Part shown: in pieces, positions 1 through 10,167 of the stretch
Layout of the letters: each line of letters opens with the position of its first letter
How positions within the stretch are numbered: the first letter of the stretch is position 1
Source: Hygrocybe punicea
Lineage: Eukaryota > Basidiomycota > Agaricomycetes > Agaricales > Hygrophoraceae
NCBI GenBank assembly: GCA_963556145.1
Contig: OY744467.1
Span: forward strand, 4,588,001 to 4,652,000
Reading direction: 5' to 3'
Length of the DNA: 64,000 nucleotides
Program-made: the position numbers and the translations under genes
The notes under the pieces: model-generated
The model's input: only the letters and a program-made list of their open reading frames with translations
Database searches by the model: none
Told to the model about the DNA's origin: nothing

Positions 1-167
1 GTATCCTCGTTGTGCCTGCTGACATGATTAGACAGTGCCATCACCAATCCCCTGGTACATCACGGCCGTCACTTCGGTCGAGTGTCTTATGCGTTCTGCA
101 ATGTCAAGGTACTCATCACAAATGGCCTCCTTCGCTTGGCAGAGGAAGATGCAACACCCCCCGAGAC
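1..167. other. Flank of hAT-like element; possible coding remnant
   Basis: No gene can be named here. Both strands are open for short stretches. Joining this flank to the sequence after position 1239 restores a continuous stretch with a good splice donor (AGTACG followed by GTAAGT at 1246), so this may be the 5' part of the DUF6698-type gene downstream, cut off by the transposon. That link is inference. Confidence 0.3.
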
Positions 168-1231
168 TAGGGTATAGCACGGGTTCGGGTAAACCCGCGG
201 TTTTTGGGCCACGGGTTTCTCGGGTACGGGTACGGTGTCCCAATTTGGCAACCCGTGCACTACCGCACACCCTTACCCGCGGTAGACGGGTATCCACGGG
301 TTAGCACAGAGGGCCCCAATGGGCCCCACAGGTAAATTTTTTTATACTTTTAATTCATTTATCTAACATATCTAATAACTAAGTTATACCCAAACCGCCG
401 CCACCACCACTGGCACCACCACCACCACCAACCAACAACAACAACAACAACAACACGGCGATGAAGGGAAACGGCTGGGAGGGTGGTGCGTCCACTTACC
501 AGCACAGGTACGTGCCCCGATTCTTTCACCACCGACATCGGCTAACCCCCTGCCTTCGAGTCCACACCTCGCAAACGACGTTGACGCGTCAGTCAATGCG
601 TCAACGTGTGTTCGCGAGGTCCCCAGCATGAAAACATGCATGAAGACTTCGCGAAAGCACGGTGACACGTCAACTGACGCGTCAACATCGTTAATGAAGT
701 CGCCAGCACCAAACTACGAACAAAGACCGTGCAAAGACAAACGAAGACCTCGCGAAGACAAATGAAGACCTCGCGAAGACAAACGAAGACCTCGAGTGCC
801 CCCACAGACCTCAAACTAATCACCTCGCGAAAACGGGCTGGCGCATCAACTGATGCGCAGACGTTGTTCGCGAGGTATCTGGCCCGTGAAACGACAACGA
901 CGGCGACGACTTCCACTGCCAACTGGCAGCAGCACGGCGATGACGACGGTGGTGGAGCGGGGAGGATGGCAGTGGGACAAGACGACGGAACCAGCCCAGC
1001 CCAGCCCCACAAATGCGAACCGTCGCGTCAATTGACGTGTACGTTTCATTTGTGGGCTTGAGGAGCTCGCTGCCGCTGTCGTCGACACTACCCGCATGGC
1101 CACACGGGCAACCACCACACCCGCGTCCGACCGCGGGTAATGCAGACCCGCACCCGTCACGGGTACGGTGTCTGCGGGTACGGGTACGGTGTCCGGCCTG
1201 GCAACCCGCGGGTCACCCGTGCTACACCCTA
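168..1231. mobile_element. Non-autonomous hAT-like element, copy A
   Basis: The element starts TAGGGTATAGCACGGGT and ends with the inverted form of TAGGGTGTAGCACGGGT, a 17-bp terminal inverted repeat with one mismatch. It is flanked by a perfect 8-bp duplication, CCCGAGAC at 160-167 and again at 1232-1239. An 8-bp target duplication and a TIR starting TAGGG are typical of the hAT superfamily. It encodes no transposase. The interior holds repeated short motifs (GACGCGTCAA-like units near 570-690 and GAAGACCTCGCGAAGACAAA-like units near 740-800) that could be subterminal transposase-binding sites. A second copy in the opposite orientation lies at 38136-39193. The open frames inside it are also found in that copy, but have no protein-like composition. 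Confidence 0.88.
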
Positions 1232-1250
1232 CCCGAGACAGTACGGTAAG

Positions 1251-2407
1251 TGTTCATGCCAGGAGACAGACAATTCAGTTCTCATGTCCATGTTTCTGGA
1301 AGCGAACGTTGTGAGGATAATTTGTTTTGGGAATTGCTTAAGATTTGTGTTGGCCTCAAGGAACAGCTTTTATCTGGAACTGACGAAGAGGTCGAGTTTG
1401 TTGCTGATATGGTTAGTAAACTGTCTTCAGCCATCTTATGGTCATCATACGTGCCGTCATTTAGATACAGAAAGGCATGAACAGAGCGTGCACTGACGAC
1501 ACCAAAACATTGAAATTTGCGATTATTGATTGGATTACTCCGCCGGGACAGACTCTCGCTCCATCCCTCAGTTGTAAAGTCAAGACGACCCGTGGGTTCC
1601 ACCACAAGAGAACAGGCGCCTTACTCTGCCCCACCGGAATAGATTGGTCTATACCCAGGTAAGCCACTATTGTGTGGTATGACATTGTGGGCTGAAACTA
1701 CTCCCAGTGTCAAAGAGAAGCTCCGCAGTGGTGAAACGCACGTCCGCGGCGACCAATGGCCCATCTTTCTATACGCTGACCTTGCGTATGATCCTGATGA
1801 CCCTTGGAATGGACTATTGAGGAGTCAGCTCCTGGTTGCGGTTAGTTTTCATTCTGTCATTTGCTTTCTATTCCTCACATTGGGTGACATAGGGATTCAA
1901 ACATGTCTTTACCTCGCCGAGTTCAGTTGACGAGGATGAACCAAAAGCTACACGATCAGGAAATGCACGCATCCATGGCATGACTTGTGTTACAAAGGTG
2001 TCGCTGGCGTACATCGGTACTCAGGTAGTCTCGCTAATCTCCAATAACGCTGTCGCTGACGACCTCATAGGTTCGCTTCGCCTTGTGTTCTTCAAGCACC
2101 TTCTCGCGTACAGATCTTGTCACCGATTCTGAGACGTTCTATAACAGTGTTCTCGACCTACTCGATGATCCAGAGGAGAAGGATGAAGTGCAAGACCTTT
2201 TAAATTGGTGGAATAGGTGAGTGAATCTTCATTCTGCCTTTGAATGTGGTTCTGTACAACATTCTGACAAAGGCTTTTTATAGGAAAATCTTCCCCCATG
2301 CGTGCTCTGACGCCAAAGTACCAATTGAAGGAAGCGCTCTCTCTCGCACCAAGGAGAAGAGGCGCGCAGATAATATGTTCACATTAGGCGACGTGAATCC
2401 CAAGTAG
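1251..2407 (+). CDS. DUF6698-type fungal protein (5' end uncertain)
   Basis: Hand-spliced exons 1251-1411, 1465-1658, 1708-1840, 1893-2024, 2071-2216 and 2284-2407 join in frame through five GT-AG introns and end at TAG 2405-2407. The joined protein carries motifs of a family repeated many times in Agaricomycetes (DUF6698): IDWITPPGQ, RGFHHKRTGALLCP, GDQWPIFLYAD, FTSPSSV, a late RTDLVTDSETFYNSVLDL stretch and the terminal LNWWNRKIFP. Its function is unknown. The N-terminal exon is unresolved, because the hAT-like element ending at 1231 sits just upstream and may have separated the gene from its start. No internal stop is seen in the joined exons, so decay, if any, is recent. A diverged paralogue lies at 4458-6272. 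Confidence 0.68.
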
Positions 2408-2711
2408 AGTATCAATTGGTTGGGAATAGTTCATGTGTGACGCTGCTTTGTATTTTCTCATTTTTTGCACGTTCACCAAATATATGTTTTTGCCTTCTAT
2501 TTCGGATATTCCTGGAGTCCAGTATGAGAATATTGCTGACTTCCTACCAACATGAAGTCATTGCTACATCCCCTATCATCAGTATATCAGCCATGACAAT
2601 ATGATGCATTAGTTGCTACATGAGCAGAACAGTATTTCTGTGTGGTAAGGAGCTATGGTACCATACTGTTGTTGTGGTAGCAAATGGACAATAACTCTCT
2701 TGTGTTGGCTA
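2408..2711. other. Non-coding stretch
   Basis: AT-rich 3' flank of the DUF6698-type gene. No gene or clear repeat was recognised. Confidence 0.5.
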
Positions 2712-2981
2712 TTATGACTTTTATTCAAGCAAAGTTCAGATTCTACCACTCTGCTATATATGGTGGGATTCCTTCAACCCCACCATGACCTTCCTTTTCT
2801 TGGAGGAATGATATTCAAGGACACGCCTTGTTGATCCATGGCACAGTTATGACTTTCATTCAAGCAAAGTTCAGATTCTACCACTCTGCTATATATGGTG
2901 GGATTCCTTCAACCCCACCATGACCTCCCTTTTCTTGGAGGAATGATGTTCAAAGACATGTGTTGTTGATCTATGGCACAT
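2712..2981. repeat. Two-copy tandem repeat, 135-bp unit
   Basis: Units 2712-2846 and 2847-2981 are about 90 percent alike by eye. Both run from TTATGACTTT(T/C)ATTCAAGC through CTCTGCTATATATGG to a GTTGATC(C/T)ATGGCAC end. No coding frame is maintained. Confidence 0.85.
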
Positions 2982-2987
2982 CAAATA

Positions 2988-3665
2988 CAGTCTTCAATGG
3001 GTCATTGATACAGACGTGTCAATGATACACCTAGTCTAAAATTGTCGCAATATATTGTTTTTGGGCTCAAATTGTTGGTACTTCTCTTTAGTCACGTCAA
3101 CCCCACCTTCTGGCTATCTAACAACCATCATTGGACATCCAATTCTCGTGCTCAAGGTCAAACAATGAGAGAAATTGTCATTCTACCTCATTTGGGCGAA
3201 ATGCTGACAAACATTGTTGGTGTATTTGTTCAAGTCTACTTGAGCACATCAACCAATCCTCTAATATTTCAACAATAACAGCAGACTAAGTAGTTCACAC
3301 TAAAAAACAATAGATGAAATAGCAATAGAATGATGGCCTCCATTTTTGCAGCCTACCACAGGGACTGGGGAAACTACGGAAAAGTTGCACAACTTCCATA
3401 TTTGGAAGTGTATCATTGACACGCACATACAAATTCAGCACACAGGTTGTATATCCTCCACATTGACGAGATCTCACACTTTGTTCCCCAACTGAGGTTC
3501 CAGTGACACTCTTTAGGTGTATATACATCTTTCTGTCAGTTTGGAATTTCTGGATTTTGAGTCACAAAAAAGTTATTTTGAGTTTACATTTGGGTGTATC
3601 AATGACCCATTGAAGACTGTATCAATGACCCATTGAAGACTGTATCAATGACCCATTGAAGACTG
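2988..3665. repeat. Candidate small inverted-repeat element (MITE-like)
   Basis: The left end CAGTCTTCAATGGGTCATTG at 2988 reappears as its inverse complement three times in tandem at about 3596-3665 (unit of about 25 bp). A second internal inverted pair, CGTGTCAATGATACAC near 3014 and GTGTATCATTGACACG near 3408, nests inside. This layout fits a small DNA transposon with amplified subterminal repeats. No convincing target duplication is visible, so the exact ends are unsure. Confidence 0.5.
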
Positions 3666-4457
3666 TATCATTCTACTAATTTGATTGACTTCTACCATCA
3701 CAACCATGCCATCCCTACCTTGATCTAAGTGTGAGCATAATGTCAAACAATGTTAATGATTGTGGGTCAGCTCAAGGCATATATAACCATCTCCATCAGC
3801 GAAAGTGAAAAATTCTTCTAAGTACATGTGAGGAAATACAAAGTCTACCTTGCTTGGAAAGCTCGCCAGAATGGGACCACCTCTGGCAAGGGACAGGTCT
3901 AGGTTTGCAAGACTCTGCCTTTTATGCCAAGTGAGACCATAAGGGCCATCTAAACCAAGAGGCCATCAGATCGTCCAGCATATTCCAAGGGGAATCCAAG
4001 ACCATGGTCAGAGTGGCGGAATATTCCAAGCAGGCCAGCATAATGGCCAGCGTCATCCAAGAGGGCCTCCAGACTGGCCGCACTCATGCAAGAGAGCCAT
4101 CAGACTAGGGTTACCTTGGCAGTGCATGGAAGCACAGCTCGGCACTGCTGGCTCATGTCAGAGGATACACCATTCTCATGTATTCCGACGTTATTATAAT
4201 ATAATTGTTCTTATTGGCAGCGAAACATGAATGCGAGTACAAACTACACAGCACGAAGCATGATGGATTCGACAAGGGAGCTAAACGAGACATTATGGAG
4301 AGCAATTGGATGGGAGAGCGAGAACGTTCGGAGAGCGAGGGAGGAAGACATGTGGAATGTTGATTGGAAAGCTTTTATGCATGCGATGAGTGGGGTATTG
4401 ATAGTGAGAATGGCAGACACAGCGGTATGAAGATGGAAAAGCAACCTTGAAATTTTT
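3666..4457. other. Non-coding stretch between repeats and the second DUF6698-type gene
   Basis: The part at 3840-4170 has loosely repeated GGCCATCAGA / CCAGCAT / CCAAG motifs, and 4185-4225 is AT-rich. It might be the remnant of an LTR, but no partner copy or clear terminal TG...CA pair was seen. No gene is supported. Confidence 0.4.
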
Positions 4458-6272
4458 CATGCACAACGGCGGGCGGCACGTTGAGCAGCCAACATTGCAG
4501 TACCAGACTGGGCATTGGCTTGACAAATGGCACGACTGCCTCCTCGACGTGCTTTAGCTCTGAGAACCTGACTGAATCATGGCAATTGATCAGGATAAAT
4601 ACAAAGAGTCAGTTGCACTTACTTGTCCCACCACTCAAGAGTGGATTTACTCCATTCCGGATCGTCAAACAGCTCAACAACGTTCTTGAAAAATTCAATT
4701 GTGTTGAAGTTGCCATCTTCTGCCGCCCATTCTTCCTGGCCATTGAGGATGAAGCGAGCCTAAATATTATCAGTCGAGATGCCTAGCATTTAAATGAGTA
4801 CATACCAAGACAGCGGCATAAGCAATGTTGCAACCGGTGACATTTGTCATGTTGTAAATATCTGCAATAGTTTTCTTCCCAGCAGACTGTCCCGGAGTCG
4901 CTTTCATTGCAGTGCGAGGTCCGGTGAAGATGTGTCGGAAGCACTGATCAAAATACATTCAAGTTAGTGACTGGACAATTCAATGTGATTATCTTACCGA
5001 AAGCAGGAACGGCCCTTTTAATAAACCCTTGTCGATGGCCTCAGGATCATATTCATCCTCAGTATATAAGAACGATGGCCAATCCTGCGCAGAAATGATG
5101 ATATTTCCATCGCAAACGTCACAGCAAAACCTCAATAGTGCTTCAGTAACAATATTGATTGACTCGGCGTGATCGCTTACTTGTCACGATCTTGGTCATA
5201 TTCGTCTCGCATGTTGCGTGGGCAAAGTAAACACCCAGAGGCGACATGGGCAAAACCACGGTCACCTTTATTCCAATTGATTGGGCTAATTGTCGGAATG
5301 CCAGGGATGTTGGGGATATATGACATTGCTGTGTAGCGTAGTGTCCCAACATCATCCGTGCGAGCACAACGTGCGTGGGTATCCAGCTGTCCACAAATAT
5401 CAGGTTTGAGACAATTAATCAGAAAACTCTTACGAAGACAGCCATCCCTTGAAGTGTTTCGAATTCACCCTCCACAACGTAATATTCCAGTTGTTCTCGT
5501 AGCCCAGGCGTTAGCTCCATCACAGCATTGTAAACAAACTCGGCCTCTAAACGATCTTCTTCATCACTATGCATATATGCAGTAAAAATATTAGAAACGG
5601 ACGGATATTTACATACATTTCATTGAGCTCTTCGTCTGGCTCAGTTTCAGTGTTCTCATCGAGCCTCAACCCAATTTGAAAGGCTTGCATGATGTTCGAG
5701 AAGGGGCCGATGGCACGCGGAATGAACCATGCTGAATCCTTGTATGGGCGTAAAAAACTGACAATTCTAAAGCAGAAACATGGAATGTTAACTGTCAGTT
5801 CACAAGTGCTCATTAAATAGGTCATTCATGCTTACTTCGGTCTCTTCTGTGTCGTCAAATTTGATAGGGCATAGCAAACTTCCTTGTTGTGACGTTTGCG
5901 TTTACAACTCTCAGGTTGAAGTGCTTGTTCTTCATTCCTGTTGTCGTGGCCAAGTTTTTTACCTTTATCAATCATCTTGTCGTCATCATCCATCCCGCTG
6001 TCTTCCTCCTCAGACCTGTGTCCATGGCCCAAGGTAATCCAGTATTTTGCAATCGGAAATATGTATATGTAATTCACGTACCTATTCTCCTTTTCACTCT
6101 GTGAATCTTCAGAATCGGAATCAATGCAAATCCTCGGTGTTCACTTATTGGGTTGAGAACGGCCTGCTCCCACTTTCGGCAATGGGGCACGCGCCTTTGA
6201 GGCATTAGAGTTCGGGTAGGGCTTGTTAGAGTGCGAAGAGGATTTTGCTTTTGGGGGAAGAAACTGGGGCAT
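4458..6272 (-). CDS. DUF6698-type fungal protein, second copy
   Basis: The predicted start is ATG at 6272-6270 (MPQFLPPKAKSS) and the stop TGA lies at 4460-4458. Reading the minus strand and removing short GT-AG introns gives one chain: an acidic low-complexity N-terminus (SEEEDSGMDDDD), a basic patch (CKRKRH), then the family core with MELTPGLREQL, CARTDDVGTLRY, GDRGFAHVASGCLLCP, DWPSFLYTEDEYDPE, FRHIFTGPRTA and the closing LFDDPEW...LEWWDK. This parallels the exon order of the gene at 1251-2407, although the proteins are quite diverged. The second intron, near 6075-6150, is the least certain join. The function is unknown; such proteins are recurrent in Agaricomycete genomes, often near transposons. 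A short basic, Ala-rich tail follows the core. Confidence 0.62.
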
Positions 6273-6430
6273 TGTCGTGGTGAGTGATTAAGCTACGTTA
6301 TCGACCGACGACCGTGCAAACTCCCTCCCCAAAGATTAGTGGTCATGTGACAGACGCGTCGAGGAAAACGATTAACTCATTAAGTCCTACCGCAAAAGTT
6401 TTTATTAACCTTTAAGTTTTTTTACAGAAC

Positions 6431-8100
6431 TTTACAGGTTGTTTCACATTCCCAGAGTGCCAGGCCTCAGATCCCAAGTGTGTGCAGCAGCGTGTGGTCG
6501 ACGAACTGCGGCACTTGCAGCAAAACGAAAGAAAACTGTGCCTACACGGCAAGGAGCAGCACAAACTAGCAAAGAAAAGGCACCATCTGGTCCGAAGATC
6601 AAGCAGCTTAATCTCACAACATACAAGTATCATTCGCTTGGAGACTATGTGAAAACCATTCGTCGGTATGGCACAATGGACAACTACAATACCCAAGTGG
6701 TACACATTTTTGTTTTAACCTTGATTCATTGCGCTGAATGATTGCTCAGGGCGAATTGGAACACTGGCGGGTCAAACGATTCTATCCTCGGACAAACAAA
6801 AATGACAAGTTTGGCCTTCAAATCGCAAAGCATACCCGACGTGAAGCGCTGTTGCGTGCGATGAAGAAAGGAGAAGATGATGAGATTGCTGCAGCTAGTG
6901 CTGTGCCGACGCCATCAGAAAATGAACGGGCGGACATATCACTTCAATTTACCGACAATGAACCCCTTCCCTATACATCACCAAGAGTCCATCACCATAT
7001 CTCAGATTCACAACGCTACCACGACGGCATCACTCGATTTCTCACAAAGAATAAAAATGATCCAGCTCTCAAGGTGTGTACACCGACTGTAATATGTTTC
7101 ACGCGATATGCTAACATGGATATTGCCAGAACTTCATGCCACAATTGAAGGATCATCTCCTGGCCCGTCTTACAGGCATTCCTTATGATGGAGACGAACA
7201 TACATTCACAGAAAATGACCGTGACCACATCCGCTTCGTCAGCAACCGAATGTATCGTCATAAAGTGCTCCGTATCAACTATACGACATACGATATGCGC
7301 TGCACCCAGGACTCTATCAACCCTCGAACGCACCCTGATGTGATGGTTGTCGCACACAAAGACGAAGATGAAAGTGACGCTCATCCTTATTGGTATGCAC
7401 GCGTCATTGGCGTGTTCCACGTCAATGTCCGTCACACCGGTCCTAAATCGAACTCACAAGAAACACAACGCATGGAATTTTTATGGGTCCGTTGGTTCGG
7501 CCGCGATCTCAATGCCCCGGGCGGTTTTGGAACACGACGATTACACAGGATCGGATTCCTGGATTCGGCAGACCCCAACGCATTGGGATTCTTAGATCCA
7601 AAGGAGGTACTACGAGGTGTCCATCTTATTCCGGCATTCACATTTGGCAGGACAGAGGACTTGTTAGGAAAATCAATTGGACGTCATGCAAATCAGAACG
7701 ATGAAGATTGGGTGTATTACTACGTCGGCATGTAAGTCACCCTATTCTATTCTATACTGAAGCTATGCTAATTATGGGGACTAGGTTTATGGATCGTGAT
7801 ATGTTCATGCGTTATCGTGGGGGAGGAATCGGTCAACAAGCGGCTCGAGCGCGCAAACCACAAGCAAATGAAGAGAACGTTCATCTATCCGAGAATGAAG
7901 ATGACCCGGATGTGCCAGCGGAAGAAGGTGACGAGAACGAAGAGGTAGATTATGGTTATGTGTCTGCTGAAGAGGAAGATGGGAGTGACGAGGAGGGCAA
8001 GGGAGACGAATCCGATGGTGTTCAAGATTTGGGCCCGGAGGATGGGGAAGATCTTGACATGGAGGATATGTACGACGCCGAGGGGTATGCTCCGTTGTGA
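6431..8100 (+). pseudogene. Plavaka-type transposase, 5'-truncated copy
   Basis: From about 6465 the plus strand encodes the C-terminal third of the family also seen at 51508-52346 plus 62098-64000. Shared motifs are YKYHSLGDYVKTIR, GELEHWRVKRFYPRT, FTDNEPLPYTSP, PQLKDHLLAR, MYRHKVLRINYTTYD, HPYWYARVIGVFHVN, FLWVRWFGRDL, EDWVYYYVG, MDRDMFMRYRGGG and a long Asp/Glu-rich tail ending at TGA 8098-8100. At least three introns must be removed (near 6698-6748, 7074-7130 and 7733-7784). The N-terminal region and the likely catalytic domain are missing; upstream the sequence turns directly into the 5' flank of the DUF6698-type gene. The exons present show no obvious stop, so the truncation may be fairly young. 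Calling the family Plavaka rests on remembered family resemblance. Confidence 0.62.
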
Positions 8101-8240
8101 CTATAGTTCTTCTATTCCGTTGTGTCGCGTACTATTGTGTTGGACATGAAAATTGTATTGCATTCCCTCACCATACAATGCGACGCCAGCCCGACATGAG
8201 TATGATAATTGGTATCTAACAACAGGTGTACCCTTGCAGC

Positions 8241-8337
8241 CCTTCTGTGAGCCAGGCGGCTCCTTGCCTGGCCTTCCATCACCCCAGCGTCCTTCTGCCA
8301 GCCAGGCAGCTCCTTGCCTGACCTTCCATCACCCTCA
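8241..8337. repeat. Two-copy tandem repeat, about 50-bp unit
   Basis: Each unit contains GCCAGGC(G/A)GCTCCTTGCCTG followed by CCTTCCATCACC. The second unit ends in CATCACC, the site where the element at 8334 inserted, so the 7-bp target motif also occurs in the first unit. Confidence 0.7.
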
Positions 8338-9399
8338 GTAAAAACGAATATTCAAGTGAAGTCATGTGAAATCAGGTCAAAGTCGACCCATGGTCAATTA
8401 TAGTCAACTTGTAGTCTGCAAAACGTCAAAGTTTGTTACATTCAGGTACCGCAACTATTTCCCATCAAAATTAGTCAAGGTAAAGTACAACTTTAGTCCG
8501 ACACGCAACTTATATTCGTGTGTCCGCATGCTCGAGCATCAGACCATTTTTCACTAAGTTCTACAACGTTGCCATCAACTCGAGATGACAAATGTGAGTT
8601 CATTTTTATCCGATGATCCTTTCATTACTACATGCTGATTTCTCCTCAGTGCACCCCATCTCTGGCACCTACTCAGACTCGACGGCGACACACTCTTCGT
8701 CTACAGGAATACCCTCATTCGCGTCCCCCAGTCCTGGCTTGACGCCCATCCAGGCGGTTCTCTCACAACTCTCCATTTTGTCGGCCGCGATGCGACTGAC
8801 GAGATCGACGCCTATCACTCAGGCGACACTCTCAAACGCATAGCCCGCTATGCAGTGGGTACAGTAGACTCTACAGAACCCTGGGTTCTCTTCTATTTGT
8901 CCAGAACCACAATGTTCATCATCGTAAGATTTTTCACAATGTATTTTATTTCTTTTGTTAAAAAAAAGGTCTCTAACAGGTTCTTTTTTAGCGCAAAGTC
9001 AGGAAAGCGCTCCGGAAGACGTTGAAAGCCTAATTTCAGTTTGTTCTTTCCTTGCTCTGGTGTTCCCTGGCCCCCTCCCCCTCCCCTTTTCCTCATTGCC
9101 CCCTCCCCTCATCCTCCTCCCCATTTAACAATAACTTACATTGTATTGTGGGATTTCAATATACCTGATTCCTGACTGCTGTCTGACTTCTAAAAGTACG
9201 ACTATTAACGGACTATTACATGACTTTCACATGTATTCCGTTGACGACGGTAGCCCACTGAGATGACTGTCACACAACTAACCTAGTCAATAGTTAGTCG
9301 TGCAGAATTAATTAAAACGCCCTTTAGTCAAAGTTTAGTCGATTTCGACTATGACACGACCAACACTAGACATTCACACGAATTTTCACTTTTACTGAG
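8334..9399. mobile_element. CTCAGT-type non-autonomous element with 7-bp TSD
   Basis: The left end reads CTCAGTAAAAACGAATATTC and the right end, inverted, reads CTCAGTAAAAGTGAAAATTC. An exact 7-bp duplication CATCACC flanks it at 8327-8333 and 9400-9406. The left 320 bp matches, inverted, the right end of the 12.5-kb element at 49710-50028. The right 450 bp matches, inverted, that element's left end at 37481-38040. It is therefore an internally deleted relative of the large element. It keeps the promoter region, the first intron (GTGAGTTCATTTTTAT...CTCCTCAG, 8597-8649) and the terminal basic exon (8990-9030), but between them carries a foreign piece encoding part of a cytochrome-b5 domain. 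Confidence 0.85.
8663..8923 (+). pseudogene. Captured cytochrome b5-like domain (desaturase N-terminus)
   Basis: This 87-codon frame has no ATG at its start and no stop. It reads like the N-terminal cytochrome b5 domain of front-end / sphingolipid delta-8 desaturases. It has the HPGG heme-ligand motif (WLDAHPGGSLTTLHFVGRDA), then the spacing to the second heme histidine in DAYHSG, then RIARYAVGTV. It ends at a GTAAG donor at 8924. It lies inside the TIR element at 8334-9399, exactly where the large relative has other sequence. The desaturase catalytic domain is absent, so no enzyme could be made. The host source gene is not in this window. Confidence 0.7.
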
Positions 9400-9408
9400 C
9401 ATCACCCC

Positions 9409-10016
9409 CCACCATCCTGATGCCGTCTTGTTATGTCTAACCTTTCGGGCATCGTGTTGTAAACGTCCTCCAAGTCTTGCGCTGTCGTAGCTGACCATAC
9501 CAACACCTTGCAGCCAGGCCGATCCTTGGCTGAGTCATCTGAGCTTCCATTGATTGTGACCTTTTGCTGATGTCATATCTGGGTTGATTCCCTGATGTAA
9601 TGCCATGTAGTCGATGAGATGATAATCTCCTACATCAAGACAGCACCCTAGTTACTAGCTGCGAGCGAGATACTCGAAAACTAAGTCATCTCACCCTGAG
9701 GAGTATAGTAATAGTCATCGGCAAGATCAGCATGAGTGACATTGTCATAGTCGGCAGCGGGGCCATCTGGTGCCTCAGAAAGATCTCCAAGAGCTCCGCA
9801 AACAGTAAACGTAACAAAGCGAAGCCATTTGAGAGGGCGAATTGAGAGTCTGCAAATGTCACCGGAGGGGATGGAAAGGGTAAGAACTGGATTGCCCTCC
9901 CAGTCATTATACGGGTTCAAGTAGATCTTCACCATCGTAGGCCGCAGGGCTTTCAATACCAAACACTTTGGCGTGATGTTATTACAAGGATAATTCTCAA
10001 ATCTGGCGCGCGCCAA
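9409..10016 (-). pseudogene. HNH nuclease-family gene, 5' remnant
   Basis: The minus strand from ATG 10016 (or an in-frame ATG inside, MVKIYLNPYND) encodes a stretch with NPYNDWEGNPVLTLSIPSGD, RPLKWLRFVTFTVCGA and DYYYTPQG. It resembles the N-terminal half of a large Agaricomycete family ending in an HNH endonuclease domain. A GTGAGATG donor at about 9686 and an acceptor near 9602 would continue it as DYHLIDY. After that the frame degenerates and the HNH catalytic part is not found. The CTCAGT-type element inserted just beyond, at 9399-9406, is one plausible cause of the loss. The family assignment is from memory. Confidence 0.42.
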
Positions 10017-10167
10017 TCATATTTACCACACACGGAGGTATCATGGTACATCACATGCGTGCAAATGAGAGGATAGGAAAATGCCGAAAATCCACCAAAG
10101 CCACACGATATTCGATCTTCGCTCGCCTCCTCTACGGGTAACGACAATGAGATATATATAAGAGGAT

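Noticed and set aside
384..1160. Open frames of 60-139 codons on both strands within 384-1160, recurring at 38129-38977
   Set aside because: They recur because the whole hAT-like element is duplicated; the composition is low complexity and several overlap in different frames.
3596..3665. Possible CRISPR-like array because of three 25-bp repeats
   Set aside because: Repeats are directly adjacent without spacers and the organism is a fungus; it is a tandem end of an inverted-repeat element.
3840..4230. Possible solo LTR with repeated GGCCATCAGA motifs
   Set aside because: No matching copy, no TG...CA ends and no target duplication could be found.
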